64,000 bases of DNA from contig NC_092521.1 in NCBI RefSeq assembly GCF_037038585.1, forward strand, positions 53,638,398 to 53,702,397, given 5' to 3'. The notes under the pieces were generated by a model. The model worked only from the letters and a program-made list of their open reading frames with translations, searched no databases and was not told the origin of the DNA. Numbering within the stretch: position 1 is the stretch's first letter; each line of letters starts with the position of its first letter. The translations under genes were made by a program, and so were the position numbers. The DNA is from Patagioenas fasciata (Eukaryota > Chordata > Aves > Columbiformes > Columbidae). This document shows, piece by piece, positions 1 through 14,689 of the stretch.

Positions 1-699
1 GTCAGGAGCACTTCCTAAAATGTGCAAGTTGCTGCATTACCCCATTGCTAGACCTTCCTTTAGCACTGCCTTTTCCCGTTGCTCTTTATTTTCTGTGCTA
101 CTCCTCATTCTCCCTCCACTTGTCTAGTTTGTCATGGGGTCCCACACTTCTGCCTCTTCTATGATGCTTCTGTATCTGACTCCATTTCCTAGCTTGTACT
201 CCTTTTCTCCCTTTTTCTGGGTAGTGAACACCCTGCAGTGAGGACAGTGCTTGTTGTGCCACTTTCTCTTTATCCCTGGTGTGCTTTTGTGACTCAGCCT
301 ACTGCTGGAGGACAGAATGCCCAACATCACCCCTTCAAGCTGGTAGAGGTTCTGGGCAAGCTCACTTCGCTGCTTGTAAGCCCCTGTTCTGGTTTGCAGA
401 TCCCTTGTTGCAATGGGGGTGCTGGGCCATCACAAAGTCTCTGAGCTGCTGTAATCCTACACAGAATAACTGAGCAAGTGTGCTGTTGACTTCAAATGGA
501 AACCGAAGCCAGCACAAAATGGGATTGCAGCAAGTGTACCACTAAGCATGCATCAAGGCCTTACAGAGCAGCACTTAAATAAGCAGCATCTACAAAGTAT
601 GGTGTAAGATAAGACAGAAAGGGCATGAGTTTTCCCTGTATTCTTCAATTTATGCAGATGATGTAGAGAAGCAGCAGCAAAAAGCAGTCATGGGCTGTC
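1..699. other. Noncoding sequence, nothing recognised
   Basis: Mixed-composition sequence before the first CR1. Short open frames (for example 124-330 minus, 238-444 plus) resemble no protein I know. No splice-bounded exon of a neighbouring gene was identified. Confidence 0.6.
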
Positions 700-1235
700 A
701 TAGAATAGTTTTGGTTGGAAGAGACCTTTAATATCGTCAAGTCTAATCATTAACCTAACTGTAGCACTAAACTAGGTCCCTACAAACCTCATCTATGTGT
801 TTTTTTAAACACCTCCAGGGATGGCAATTCAACCACTTTACTGGACAGCCTGTTCCAATACCTGACAACCCTTTCTGTGAAGAAATGTTTCCTAATATCT
901 GATCTAAAACTCCCCTGGTGCAACTAGAGGCCATTTCCTCTTGTCCTGTCACTTGCTACTCAGGAGAAGAGACTGATGCCCTCCATGCTACAACCTCCTT
1001 TCAGGTAGTTGTAGACAGCCATAAGGTCTCTCCTCAGCCTCTTTTTCTCCAGGCTGAACAGCCCCAGCTCCCTCAGTTGCTCCTTATCACACTTGTGCTC
1101 CAGGCCCCTCACCAGCTTTGTTGCCCTCCTCTGAACTCTCTCCAGCACTTCAATGTCTTTCCTGTAGTGAGGGGCTCAAACTGAACACAGGATTTGAGGT
1201 GGGGCCTCACTGGTGCTGAGTACAGGGGGAAATGT
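700..1235 (-). mobile_element. CR1 LINE, 5'-truncated, minus strand
   Basis: The plus strand opens with a 'tcatagaatag...ggttggaagagacct' sequence, the reverse complement of the avian CR1 3' end. It then reads backwards through the 3' UTR into the end of ORF2. Minus-strand bases 1148-960 still encode an uninterrupted 62-residue piece of the CR1 ORF2 C terminus ([16 protein letters not shown]...[14 protein letters not shown]), which suggests a fairly well preserved copy. The 5' truncation is normal for CR1. The upper boundary near 1235 is approximate. Confidence 0.92.
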
Positions 1236-4200
1236 CTCAGGCTGGCTCCAGCCTTGGGCACATAAACATAACTGATACTAATCTGGTGTGTGTGACATGG
1301 GTGCAGAAGGAGGAAATGGCGAAGGGGACAGAAATGGTTCTGCCATGTTCCCATTTCTGGGACTTCTGGGTTCTGCTGCAGGATGAGCTGAGGCTGCTGC
1401 TGCTCCTGGTATTCCTACTCCTCACTGAGGAACAGGCTCTGTGCTGCAGCCTCTAATGTTGGAGATGCTCTACCAGTTGCTGGAGGGACAGTGTCTATCC
1501 AGGACACAAGAACACAGTGGCGTGGGGCCTGAAAGCAGTGTCTTAGAGCTGAGGAATTGGAATTGCTCCTGCCCCCATGTGTCTGATGTACAACATAGCA
1601 CTGGTAGAGAGAGCTCCCTCTCTCCTTTTGAGTTGCCACTGCTTTCATGGGCTGTGGGAGGGCTCCATGGCATTGCCTTCAGTTACATGACTTGGGTTTT
1701 TTCTTTTTTTTTTTTTTTTTTCCTAACTTGTGGCAGGTTCAGCCTAACCTCCAATTTCAAACATCTTTGATTACCATGCTTATGCCTTTAAATCAGTGTT
1801 GTGACGAGATCAGCTGTTTCCTCATTACCTTCTCCATCTAGGACACCTGTTTTACCCTGAGTGCATATGTCACTCCATGTGTTGCACTAGAATTTGGGTT
1901 ATCAGCAATTGGCTCGGTTCTTTGGGCTATGTAGAAGTAACGTATTTTAGTTCTGCATAAACATGATGATTTATATATGTTGCTACAACATGCAGAAATG
2001 AGCACCTGTAACATAATTGCTTACACTCTGTACCATAACAGAATTATTCATTTGTACAAAAGATGATTAATTTGTAGCCCTTGACAGAGGAGAAACAGAG
2101 CAATTCTCAGTATTCTTGATAGAACAAGACCTGCTATTACTTCTATAATTTAAGATGGTAAAAACAGTGTATTAATTGCTATTTCAGAGTTACAAAGACT
2201 AAATACTCCCTAAATTCATAAAACACATAGTTTTTAAGAGAGCTGCACACTGGATATTGTTCCCATTTACTATGTGTAATACAAATAATCTGTCATGCGG
2301 TAGGAAAGAAAGTAAAAAAGATTCGGCAATCCAGCATCACAGTATGGGAACACTTACCAGCTTGTGTTCGAAATGAGTATATTACTTACCAATGCCACCC
2401 AGGCCACTTGAAGCTCCTGCTGACAAAGCCTTGTCCATCCTTCACATTACTATGTGTATTTCAATTTTGCATTAAAGAAGAAATGTTTTAGGGCTATTTT
2501 TTTATTTTTCCTGTAACTTATAAGCATTCCAACTGCTCAGAGGAATCCACAACTCGCTCTAAAATAATTTGAATAACTTATGCCTTGAATTCCTAATGGA
2601 AATTTCTAGCTCAGTAGGAGACTGAGTTGTAAAATGGCAATTCTAAGCAAAGAAACTGTTGTTGATCCAAATCTGATTCTTGTCTCTCACCCAACCATTT
2701 CTCTAGGCTGGGATTAAACAAAATACTTATGTTCACTCTCTTTATCAGTTTTGCTGAAAAATGTAATTTTATCCTTTTTTTTTTTTTTTGGTGGCAGAGT
2801 TACCTGAAACTAATTTGCCTAGATTGCAAGTTGTAGAACTGTAAACTAAACCACAATATTTTATGGAATGTTTTGGATACGCACCTAATACAACTTGTTG
2901 GAAAATGTTGTTGTCAAGAAATCTGTTGCCTCTATGAGAATTAATTCAACCTGTTGGTGAATAATTAGACAGTATAAAAGATTTATCTGAGCAGAGGGCA
3001 GGACTAGTTTTCTGATGAAATCGAAGATACAGTAAGCGTTATCTTACTACTGCTTTATGAATGCAATTACTTTGAATGCATCAGCATCCTTTGACTGCAG
3101 GCCTCTCAGCTCCCCTGGATCCATCAGGCAGAGGCAGCTGGGCAGGATGGGTGTGTGTGTCACACCAGGAGGCAACGCTGGCTGTGGCCATGGTGGCCCT
3201 GGGTGGTCCAGCTTAGGGACAACAGAAATGCATGGGGAGGGAGTGAGGTGACAGCTCAATTTAGCTATTGCAGTGGATTCTCCCATTTGAGGAAAGGAAA
3301 GCCTTTTATTTCCCCACCTCTGTTTGCCTAGGATGATGTTAGCAGAGCTGTACAGAGCTCTTACAGAGGCTGTGAGGAGTTACAGTGAAGTCAGTGCCAG
3401 CTATAGATGGGAACAACTGAGTGCTACTGAGCGCAGCTGGTGAAGCTGCAATATTTTGTGGTTCCTTTTTGTCCACACTTGACAACCCAAAACTGCAAGG
3501 ACAAGTGCAACAGGAACTTCACTGACTTGTTGCTTTCCTTTGCTTGTCATCTTTAATAGTGCCTTCTTGATGACACCAGCCCTGATGCAACCTTCAATTG
3601 TGTTGGCTTCTTTTGCTATTTGAGTAATTCCTGGGACTCCCTAGGTGCCCCTTTGCATCTTCTCCCAGAGTGTCAGTGACAAGCCTGGACTAGCCAGGGG
3701 ACTACCAAGGCACAGCACTGCTGCAGCACCAGGAGCTCATGGATACCAAAACTGTGCTACAGCTTTTATTGCTGTTTTCCCTGCTGTGTGCCAGAGAAGA
3801 CACAGTAGGACTTTGCAAAGACCATTACTACGAAGGTGTCATCACCTTTCCTGCATGTTAGTCCCAAACGGTTTCTTAAAACATGTAATTTCTTCATTAA
3901 GCAATGATGATGATGCACCAAAACTCTAATTTAAGGGTTAAAAAGAGACAACTTCCTTCCACGATTTGTTTGTACTAGTCTCTGATCAGATGGTGAGAGA
4001 AGTAGCCTTAGCACCTGTCCTTTTCTCAGTGCTGTGGTTCCAGATGCTGTACACGTTGCAGACAGACACACAGACAAGAACTGTCCTACTACATTTTTAC
4101 GCACTAAGGCAGCCCAGAGCATTAATCACTAGCAGTGCCAGCAGACAGATTTCAGTTTCCGAAATCCAGAGCTGTCATCACCACAGTAAACTAATAAGCA

Positions 4201-4859
4201 GCGTCAGGCTTTACCTGTTCTCATTTTCAGTTCCTCGTTTGAAACAGAGTGGCATCAGCTACCTAATATTGCTTGGGTCCTTAAATATTCTGCAGGGAGG
4301 TCTTTGGAAGGTTGCAAAAGCATAAGACTTTATTTCCTGTAATATTGTGTGCAATAAGTCTGAAAGACAGTGAAATAGATTAACACTTCAGTGTCTCGCA
4401 TGCAGAAAGAGGCTCTGTTAAATATGACGGATGAATCTCCTGTTGGAGGACAAGCCTTCATGCTCTGTTCCACAGGAAGCTACTGGTGTGATTTGGAAAC
4501 TTCACTCCAAATAAGATATTTGTGTGTTGTCATCACTGCATATTGGTGTTTGTATTCTTCTCCCTTTCAAAAAAAAAAAAAAAATCTGGTTTTTGCACAC
4601 TTGGTATCTCAGTGCCTTGTTTTTACGCTCTGTACCCAAGGCATTAGAGAGAAGTACAGTAAGGACTGTGAGGTCATCTGATGCTATTTTAATAGGGACT
4701 CTATAAGCATTTGAAGTAATAGGTTCTATTAGGTTATGAGACCAAACTGTGTTTCTTTAAAATGAATTTTGATTGTAAAGTCAATGAAGTAAAAACATGC
4801 TAGACCCCTCAGAGAGACGTAAAGCATGCTTCAGGAATGAGGGAGGAAGGCCATTTTAT

Positions 4860-4975
4860 GGGGTTGCAGAAGTAAAAATAAATAATAAAATAAAAAATAA
4901 TATAATAAACCCAAAATATAAATAATAATTAAAAAAATAATAAAAACAAAGCAAAATATAATTTGTCTCAATATA
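4860..4975. repeat. A-rich low-complexity stretch (AATAA-like)
   Basis: A long run made almost only of A and T, with AATAA, AAATAATAA and AATATA words and only a few C or G. It has no regular unit. An A-rich retrotransposed tail or ordinary low-complexity drift are both possible. Confidence 0.8.
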
Positions 4976-7067
4976 TTTAGATATTTTAGTGAATATATTG
5001 TGATAGTTCCTCCAGTTGTTTAGCAGTAACTATACCCTGGTCTTGTGGGTTTTCTTCTTCAAAGTTGGAGTTCCTTTAAACCTTTATGAAAATAATAAAT
5101 CACTTGAATGCTGAACGTTGACTTTTATTTGCCATTTTTCACTTTAGCTGTGAAGCTTAGCGTGGAATGGGCTGCTTTGCTAAAGACGAACAATCTCTCC
5201 CGATTTCTATTATAATATCTTCTGGTCTAGGAGTATTAGTTACATGTCTTCACCAGAACCTAATTTCTCATGAGGAGAAAGGGAAAAGGAAAAAAGTAAT
5301 ACTCAAAATCTTAGACTGAAACTCCTTTGTGCAGAGGAGGGCAAACAAAATCTCACAGACTGAGGTTTAAATAGTAATTTTGACACTTCTTTAGTTTGCA
5401 TCTCTTCTGATATTTTCCCCAAACAAGCTTTCTTTCTCGTTGCAATGTCATTTAGAAAGAATAATCATAGAAAAATTTAATAGTAGTACTGTGTCCCTAC
5501 TTCCTCTATCTAATTAAAATGTAGCTAAAAGCTTAACCAGCAGATAAACACAGGCCATGTTCCTCCAGTTCCTGAATTATCCCATGATCTAATCAGATCC
5601 TTTCCAGTAGCCCAGTTCCCACACGCAAACTGGGATGACATTTCACCTGCTCACAGTTGCCTCTGTCAGACCCGCAGGGCATCGCTGTCTCCGTGCTTAC
5701 TGTGAAAGCTAAATAGTAGGAGGTATTTTCTAGTGGGCTTGCTTAGATGTTTCCACTTTGGAGGTTTTAGAAGAGGTAAAAAGTAGCTTGGCTTCTGAAA
5801 TGAAATAGATGCTAGTATAGTCTTCCATGGCAGATTTTTGCCTGGGTCTGTGAGACCCCATTTATCCCCCCAGATTGTGCCTGCACACACTGTGCATCTT
5901 GTTTGCTGTTTGCGGGACCAAACTGAACCCTTGACTCATCCTTGGTAGAGAAAAATAGTAATTAAGCAGCCTAGATAAAGCTCTGCGGTATTGCTATTGA
6001 CAGTCTTGGAGAAGTGAGAAAGAGGCTTTTTCTGAGGGAAGTTTGATGTATTTGCTCTGTAAGAAAAAAAAAAACAAAAAAGGCCAAAAAAAATCTATAC
6101 TTTTATTGATTATTAAGATTTTAATTATCAGCTACCACTGAGCACTCGTATTTTTCATGGTTTTATGTAGCAAAGTCTGATTTCTAGCTAGGTTATGGCC
6201 AGAGGTTGGTTGTTGCTTTCTTGTCTCCTCTCTCTCTCTTTTCAAATGGAGAGAAATGAGGGACTGAAATATATTAATGAGGGAAAGCATTAATGGGCAA
6301 TCTACTTAAATTATTAGTAATTCTCCTTTGTCCTTATAAATACAGTTCTGTTTTACTGCATCCACACAAACATGTTCTTGTTTAGAAAGAAAAACTGTGA
6401 GATGTTATAAAAGGCTATTCATCCTACTGAAATCAAATAACCTTTACCATTGTGCCATTTCTCTTACTTTTAATGAACATTATTGTGTAATTGAAGTCAT
6501 ATTGCTACTTCTGTGTAAACTGTTTTGGCTATTATGGAAATCCATACTCTTATCTCAGACTGCAGACATAAAACTATGTTAACAGTTACTTAATTCAATG
6601 TTTTTAGGTGCACTATTACTCACTGTTGGACAGCTCTGATCCTTGAAAATGCTTTTAAAAAATGTATCTAAATAATAGACAGTAACAAATCTGAGCTATA
6701 GTCTTTTGTAGTAAATCAGCTGAGATATCAACAGTTGGGGAGTTCAGTAAATCAGTTCAGTCAAGAGAGCCAGGTTAATGCAAAGATTTTAAGTACTTTG
6801 CCAGCCAGTGAAAGCTGAGCTATAAGTGGGTTATGGTACGATCATGTCAGCAGGTTCTCCAGAGTCCTGAGGGTTTTGTAATAAAGAGCACCATGACTGA
6901 AGTACAATTAGGGCATTTGCCTGTGTCCTCAGACCGGTCCAACCAGCATCTATACTCATAACAAACAGATGCAGCCTTCTATCTAGCGATAGGAGTATTC
7001 TGAGGGCTCAAGCAGAAATTAACTTTTCCTCTGGAAATTTTTATGTAAATATCAGAGCACAATTCTA

Positions 7068-7140
7068 TGCAAAAACAAAAACAAAAAAAACCCAACCAAA
7101 CAAAAAAAAACCCAAACAAACAAAAAAACCACACACAAAA
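7068..7140. repeat. (AAAAC/CAAAA)n low-complexity stretch
   Basis: Irregular repeats of AAAAC, CAAAA and CCAAAC on the plus strand. The open frame across it (from 7067) starts with a Lys/Gln/Asn-rich repeat translation and is not a gene. Confidence 0.85.
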
Positions 7141-9639
7141 CAGATCACACATTTCTGGACCAAAATCTATTTTTTCCAGGTATTCTAGCTTAACAGATAT
7201 TCAGGGATATCACTTTTTAAATAGGGGGACTAACAATTACTTCTTAATAAACATGTTCTGTAGGGATACATCTCTTTCTACAACATGTAGGCAGGCAGAT
7301 ACTGCTAAGCAGAGCTTCTCAGCTCTTTGCAAGGACTATGGAGGAAGCACTTAGTGGCAGGACACTGGAGATGAAGGTTAAAAAGAAGAAAATAGATGAG
7401 AGAGAAAGTGCATAAGCAAGTGACAGGATGAGCAAACGATGGCCAAGAGGCAGCCTAGCAGTCCTGAGAAGCGCTCAGGCCCAGCTGGGAAAGAGTCAAG
7501 AACGGGTCAACACACAAACGCCAGCACTCCCAGCACCTGCTGGTTTCACTGTGAGAAGCTCAGCTCCTTACCAGCTGCTGTGTTTCTCTCCCAGGCTAAT
7601 GGTATTAACAGCAGCCAGGGCTGGTACACAGGAGTTTGAATTTCTTAGCTGTTTTCCAACACTGGTATGTTAAACTAACTTGCCCATCTTGAATTTTAAA
7701 CAAAAGTTTCTGACTCAAACTCTACCACCACTTAAGTTGCTCAACAAATAGTTTTAATTAATGCATTTGCAAAAAATTATTTTTGATAACTTGCAGAGAG
7801 GCAATTTTCTCTGCTTATTAATTTACATGTTGCAAATCACTTTTAGTTGCTGTTATAAAAAATCCAGCTTGACTGGTAAAAGTTCACATTTCACACCTTT
7901 TTTGGCAACACAGGAACAAGCTATAATTTTACTTATTAAACCCAAACTCTGTTGTAATTTTGTTACTTAGAAAGCTTTGCAGTAAGTTAATCATGAGAAG
8001 AATTACTAGGTTTCTTTATTTTAAAATCAAATGTGTACCCAGAAGTTTTTTTAAAGTGTTTTGTTTTGCCTTTTTTTTGTTTGTTTGTTTTCAGAGCAGA
8101 CTGTAGATACAGATGGCTACAGAAAATTTTGCTAAGAATATTTAAAAAAGCATGTTTCCCCCTCTCAGAATAAAGCAACCCTCTGCCACATCTTTATGAG
8201 GACCCAGTGCCTCAATAAGTAGCACCCATGACTCCTCTCTTCTCTTTCACCTCCATGAAGGGTTTTCACATGGAAAATAACCGGGTGTCTTCAGCTGTGT
8301 CAGTAACTGGTATCTCTGTCAGCACTAGGTAATGTTGCTCAGATACATCTCATAAATCTTGCTGGAAATCACAAGAGAAGGAGCAGAAGCGCAGCACCAT
8401 TGACCATGGGGAACCGAAAGGAAAGACCTGTGCAAACACCAGTGCCAGCTGCGCCACACACTTGTCAGTTCACACAGTGTCTAATCTGCCCCATGCCAGT
8501 CCAGACAGATTTACAACATATTTTTGCCAGTTGTGTCTTAGCTGTGTAATAGCACAAAATGTCACAGTGAGGTTCATATAGTCAATGCACTGGTGCCACT
8601 GACAGGAGGGAAGATCCACCTGGATGTCTCCGTTGCTCGAGAGAACATGCACTTTCTGCTTCTCCAGTTTTGAGACTCTGACATGGAAAATTGTTTTTTT
8701 CTTCCTTTCTTTTAAATTAGCCTTATTTAATAGAGGGCTTTGCCAGATTACTAAATGCAATTGCATTTATTGATATGTTTTCAATTTTGCAATGTATTAT
8801 AATGTTAGTATTTCAACATGTAACTAAGCATTTTAAAACATGAAACCATAAGAAAAAATTGCCACAGAAAGACTCTTGCCTGCCTACACATTTGAGTTGT
8901 TTAATGTCGATTTCTCTTCTTGTCATAGTGAAATGCCACATCCGTATTTAAAATCTGAAGTATTGACAAAATTTTCTGAGCACATAAAGCTGCTTTGCCA
9001 AAATAAAAGAAGTGCCTGGTGTGCTGCAGCTACGAAAATGAAACAGCTCATCAGTTTACCAAAAAACTGCCTACAGACAAGGCATTCTCTAGCCTTCAGG
9101 AAACCTGATGCTTTCTCATGCAGGAAGAAATCCTCACCCTGCCAAAGTCAGTGAGAAACCTCCGCTAACTTAAACAGGGCCAACTGCTATGAGATTGACA
9201 GGGCTATCATTATGCTTTAATCTTATGCACATGCATTCACAAATGGGAACCATAACAGCAGAAAGAATTAAAGGAACACTTAAAGGGAAGTGAAAAACCC
9301 AGAAAGAATATGCTGTAGTTTGAGATTAATGTGTTAGTCATGAAAAATCTAATTTTAATTGTAGGTCAAACCTTTAATTTTTTTTTCCTTAGCTTGTCAA
9401 AATCTCACATTTCTTCAGTTGTCACAGAGAGCTGTTAGAAATGGAGGCAGAGTCTTCTGATTGAATTAAAGTGCGGTTTCTCAGTCTGAAGAAGTGTTTA
9501 CTTGGAAATTAATTCAAAATGACTGATTACCCACTTAAAAGCATAAGCGAACCTTTGGCCTCATAGCATCTCTATAATCTTTCACAGTATAAAAACAAAA
9601 GGCTTCTGATAGCTGTAATTACTTACCAAAATAAAGGAC

Positions 9640-10344
9640 TCTTTAGTGTAGCAGTTTTGTTTGTAAATGTTTTATTAAAAAAAAATCTTTTAATGCTATT
9701 AGTCAATACATGAGTAATAATACTTAATAAAGTATCACGTAGTAGTAGGTATTTTGGATTCAGGAATGTAATGGTTTTAACTAGATCAGAGCTCTGTTCC
9801 GCTCCAGTCTCTTCTAAATTGTCATTTTTCCAGAATTTAAACAAACTCATTCTTTGTCAAGGTACATCATCCTTAAGGCCTTGCAAACTTTTTAGTGATT
9901 GAACCAAAACAAAGAGAGAGCTCGGCTTTCTTGATCTGAAGACCACATTGCTATTGAGCTTAAAAAGGTGCCTGCAGTTTTCAAGCAGTTAGTGACAAAT
10001 CAGCAAGAAAGAAATCAGAGGAGAAGAAAGAAGGGGCACTTGGAAATCAAAACAGTAAAGTGCACAGTTATTCTGTCTGAAATTGTATTAATCTGATCCA
10101 AAGAACTTACTGGACTGTGGATATTTAATACAATTTGGCTTGCATGGAACATACAATCACAATCGGACAGAAAGGATTTTCTTTTTCTTCCTGAAGTCAT
10201 CTACAGGATTTACTGTACTCAATTTTCAAGGGCAACATACTGCAGCTCTTTGGATATTGATTAGTTTTCTAAGTCCACAAGAAGATGGAGAAGGGGGGAA
10301 GGTGTGGAGGGTTGCAAGGTGTCCTTGTGCCTTCTCGGTTTTGT
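9640..10344 (-). other. TMEM200C: TMEM200C 3' UTR (extent uncertain)
   Basis: AT-rich noncoding sequence follows the stop codon. Minus-strand polyadenylation hexamers are ATTAAA at 10129-10124 and AATAAA at 9676-9671; further AATAAA matches lie at 8771-8766 and near 8015. None has a clear downstream GT-rich element that would settle the choice, so the 3' end is not fixed and a longer UTR is possible. Confidence 0.4.
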
Positions 10345-12037
<1,693 letters not shown>

Positions 12038-14245
12038 CTGCAGTGAAAGGGAAAAAAGAAGAGGATGAAGACCGGGTGTAGACCTGCAGCACAAAAGTTA
12101 TTTCTCTTTACTGTTCCTCATTCAAACTCCTGCTGATTTAAACCCTCAACAAGTGGGATGGGGTTTGATACCAACAGGCCCATCTGCCTTCCTCACAGAG
12201 CTCCCATGTATGAGAAAGAGACAAGCAGACTGATAGCATCCAAACAGCCATGTGCCCCACTATATTCTTGCCAAACAGGTAATTAGTTTCTTTACGCTCC
12301 AGGTAAACCATAGAGGGAGTGGTATCTGCTGATGTAAACAAAAAAAATGATCTTGCTGGTCTCAGAAGGTGCTTGCAAAGCACCAGAGCTCAGAGATGCT
12401 GAGCCCCACTCCCTAACAGGATCTGGGGTTACCACTGCATACTGACTGTGGTTAGTGATGTCATGCAGGATTTGAGGGGATAAGGCAAATAAAAGTAGGA
12501 AGGCAGTATATTTGATCTATAGATAACATTTGTTTTATTATACTACTTGTACATTACTGAGGAGAGGGTTGAACATATTATTTGCCTTGCTTAAATGAGT
12601 GGTAAAGCAATTACTGTGAAATACACAAGGGAAACATTTGAACACCGGCAAGCAGTGCCCTGTGTAAAAGTTTCTTCCTAGCCATTTGCACTTGATCTGC
12701 AATATTACAGAAATTCACCTCCCACCTGTGGTCCAGAAGCATCCCTGGTTTGGAAACATGTGCAATGCTCCAGGTAACTGTTACGTAACAGAGGCGAAAT
12801 CTCCTCCCCTGGCCCCAGAAAGGGGAGATGGTGGCTTGTATGTCAAATCTTATTAAAGGAGGAGTGAACCCCTGCAAGTCATCTGGGGAAACAGCAATGA
12901 CTGCTTGTAGGAAAACCGGTAGGGGACTAAACACTGAGCATTTATGGCTGTTGTTTTAGTAGATCATCAGAAGTCATCTGTCTCCCTGTTCCAGTGATCT
13001 GAGCTACAAGGTGCAGAGTGTAGGAGCAAATCCTGCACTGTTGCAATTCTTTTTGCAAGATATTGTGTCATGCTACCAAAGAGCAGGATCCCCTCCCCCC
13101 TCTCTCTTTCTGAGTGTCCGGTTATTTTTTGAGGGAGAAAAAGATGACAGCACCAAATAGAATATGATTCACAAAGTTCAATTCATTTCACTGAAAGGAG
13201 ATTAAGTAAGCACCCCTTCAAAAAAATAATAAAAAAAATCTTGATCCCCTTCCCCTGTTCAGCTTTTAAATCTTTTCTGTTCTATTCCCAGACTGCCACG
13301 TATGAGGTAATTTCGTGTCCCACTTACTCCGTTTGTATTTTCCCCAGAAAAAGACGGGTGTTGTCAGCAAGGACATTGTTAAATTACTCTCCGAGGTACC
13401 GCATGCTCAAAAACAAAGAGCAGAGACTTGTCTTTTCATTCCTATTGCTGAACTACTTATTAAAAAAAAAAAAAAAAAAAGCACGTTCGTTCTTTGTTGA
13501 TGCACAAGTGTAATTATCGGGGCACGTTTTGCTTTGATTACCGGTTCATTAGTCCCATTCCTTCTGCTGCCCCACTAGCCAGCAGCCCGTCTCCTCCACC
13601 ACAGCAAAAGAGACGTCAATCATGTACAAGCAAACCTTCCCAATTCGGCATCACCTGGCACTTAGTTGTGGCGATAGAAAGAGCAGAGCTCGGCATGCAA
13701 AGGAGGGCATCGTGGGGCCACCGGTCATCGCCAGCGCCTACAATACAACCAAACAACCCGGGACTGGCAGGAACTGGAGCCACGTTTCGTACAAACTAAA
13801 CGCGACCTCCATCCGCGCCCCAGCCCACCACCGCCGGCTCCGTAAGAAGCCCTCAAGCGCTACCCCGACCCGAATCGGTAAAGACCAAATACAGTTTTAA
13901 CAGTATTAACAGGAGCCGGTTTAACTCCTTCCCAACCCTCGGGCGCCACAGGCAGGGCTCGCCGGCTCCGGCCGCCGGGCACGGGGCCGCCACGCAGCGT
14001 TCTAAGGGCATTCCGGCAGCAGAACCGGGGAGCCAGCCGGGGGCTGTCGCTGGCTCCGCCGGGCGCTCCGCGGGCAGGACAGGCGCTCCGCGGGCAGGGC
14101 TGGCCCCGCAGCTCCCCGCCGTCGGGAAAGGCGCTCAGTCCCGCCGGGCGGCAGCCTCGGGCCGCCCTCGGGGCGTCGGTCGGGGGTCGCGGGCGGACGG
14201 AGCCGCCGCTCAAGATGGCAGCGGAGAGGGGACGTGGTCACTTAC
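12038..14245 (-). other. TMEM200C: TMEM200C intron 1 (5' UTR intron)
   Basis: Predicted intron of about 2.2 kb between the donor G|GTAAGTG (intron starts at 14245) and the acceptor at 12038. It holds an A19 run at 13462-13480, a short A-rich stretch at about 13220-13240, and no repeat that I recognise. The part nearest exon 1 (13,880-14,245) is still CpG-island sequence. Short open frames inside it (for example 12138-12383 and 12611-12934 on the minus strand) resemble no known protein. Confidence 0.7.
14211..14224 (+). promoter_or_regulatory. YY1-type motif in plus orientation
   Basis: CAAGATGGCAGCGG is a close match to the extended YY1 motif (AAGATGGCGGC). It lies in intron 1 about 21 bases past the predicted exon 1 donor, and it points along the plus strand, opposite to TMEM200C. 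YY1 sites of this form are often just downstream of a start site in the direction of transcription, so a divergent plus-strand transcript is possible. Confidence 0.5.
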
Positions 14246-14640
14246 CGAGGAGGGCCGGGGAGAAGTCCGCGCGGGAAGCGGCCGAGCCGCCGCGGGGAAA
14301 CTTTCCGGCCCGAGCGGGCATCCCCGCACGGCGCTCGCCCCGCCGCCGCCTCGCCGCTCCTCACGGCCCCGGGCGGGCGGACGGCGGGGCTGGGCCGAGC
14401 GCCGGGCGCCCCCTCGGCCCCGCCGCCGCCGGCCCCCTCAGGGAGCTCCGCGGGAGCGCTGCCCCCTCGCCATGCCGCATCCTTCCCGCCGCGGGGCCGC
14501 CCCCCGGCAGCGCCCGCCCGCCCGACCCGCCGGGCCGGCGGAGCCGCTGCCTGTGCCGCCGCCGCTGCGGGCGGTGCGCGGCTGCCGCGGCTGCCGGCCG
14601 GACTCGGCGCCGTTGCTAGGAGACGGGAGCCGTGACACAG
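14246..14640 (-). other. TMEM200C: TMEM200C noncoding exon 1 (5' end approximate)
   Basis: On the minus strand the sequence CCTCG|GTAAGTG ends a putative first exon at 14246, a near-perfect vertebrate donor. The exon lies wholly in the CpG island and has no stretch that could continue the TMEM200C frame, so it would be 5' UTR. Its 5' boundary is a guess, set just downstream of the GC-box cluster at 14,690-14,800. A short upstream frame of 11 codons (ATG at 14473, stop ending at 14438) would lie in this leader if transcription starts above 14473. Confidence 0.6.
14612..14624 (+). promoter_or_regulatory. RFX X-box-like site
   Basis: GTTGCTAGGAGAC resembles the imperfect inverted-repeat X-box bound by RFX factors. 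The left half fits GTTRCY well and the right half is only partial. It lies at the likely start region of TMEM200C. This is a motif match by eye only. Confidence 0.35.
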
Positions 14641-14689
14641 GGAAATTGCAGCAGGATGGCCGCGGCCGCCTCCCCCCGCCCCGCCACCT

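Larger units (their letters stand above)
1236..9639. other. Gene-free region downstream of TMEM200C
   Basis: AT-rich noncoding sequence with T18 at 1704-1721, T15 at 2775-2789 and A16 at 4569-4584, plus the two low-complexity stretches listed separately. A somewhat GC-richer patch lies at about 3,090-3,250. Frames such as 3966-4325, 4391-4681 and 8876-9154 lack coding character and match no family I recognise. Some of it may belong to a long TMEM200C 3' UTR. Confidence 0.6.

Noticed and set aside
960-1148. 62-codon minus-strand frame as a possible host gene
   Set aside because: It is the C-terminal part of CR1 ORF2 inside a truncated LINE, not a host gene.
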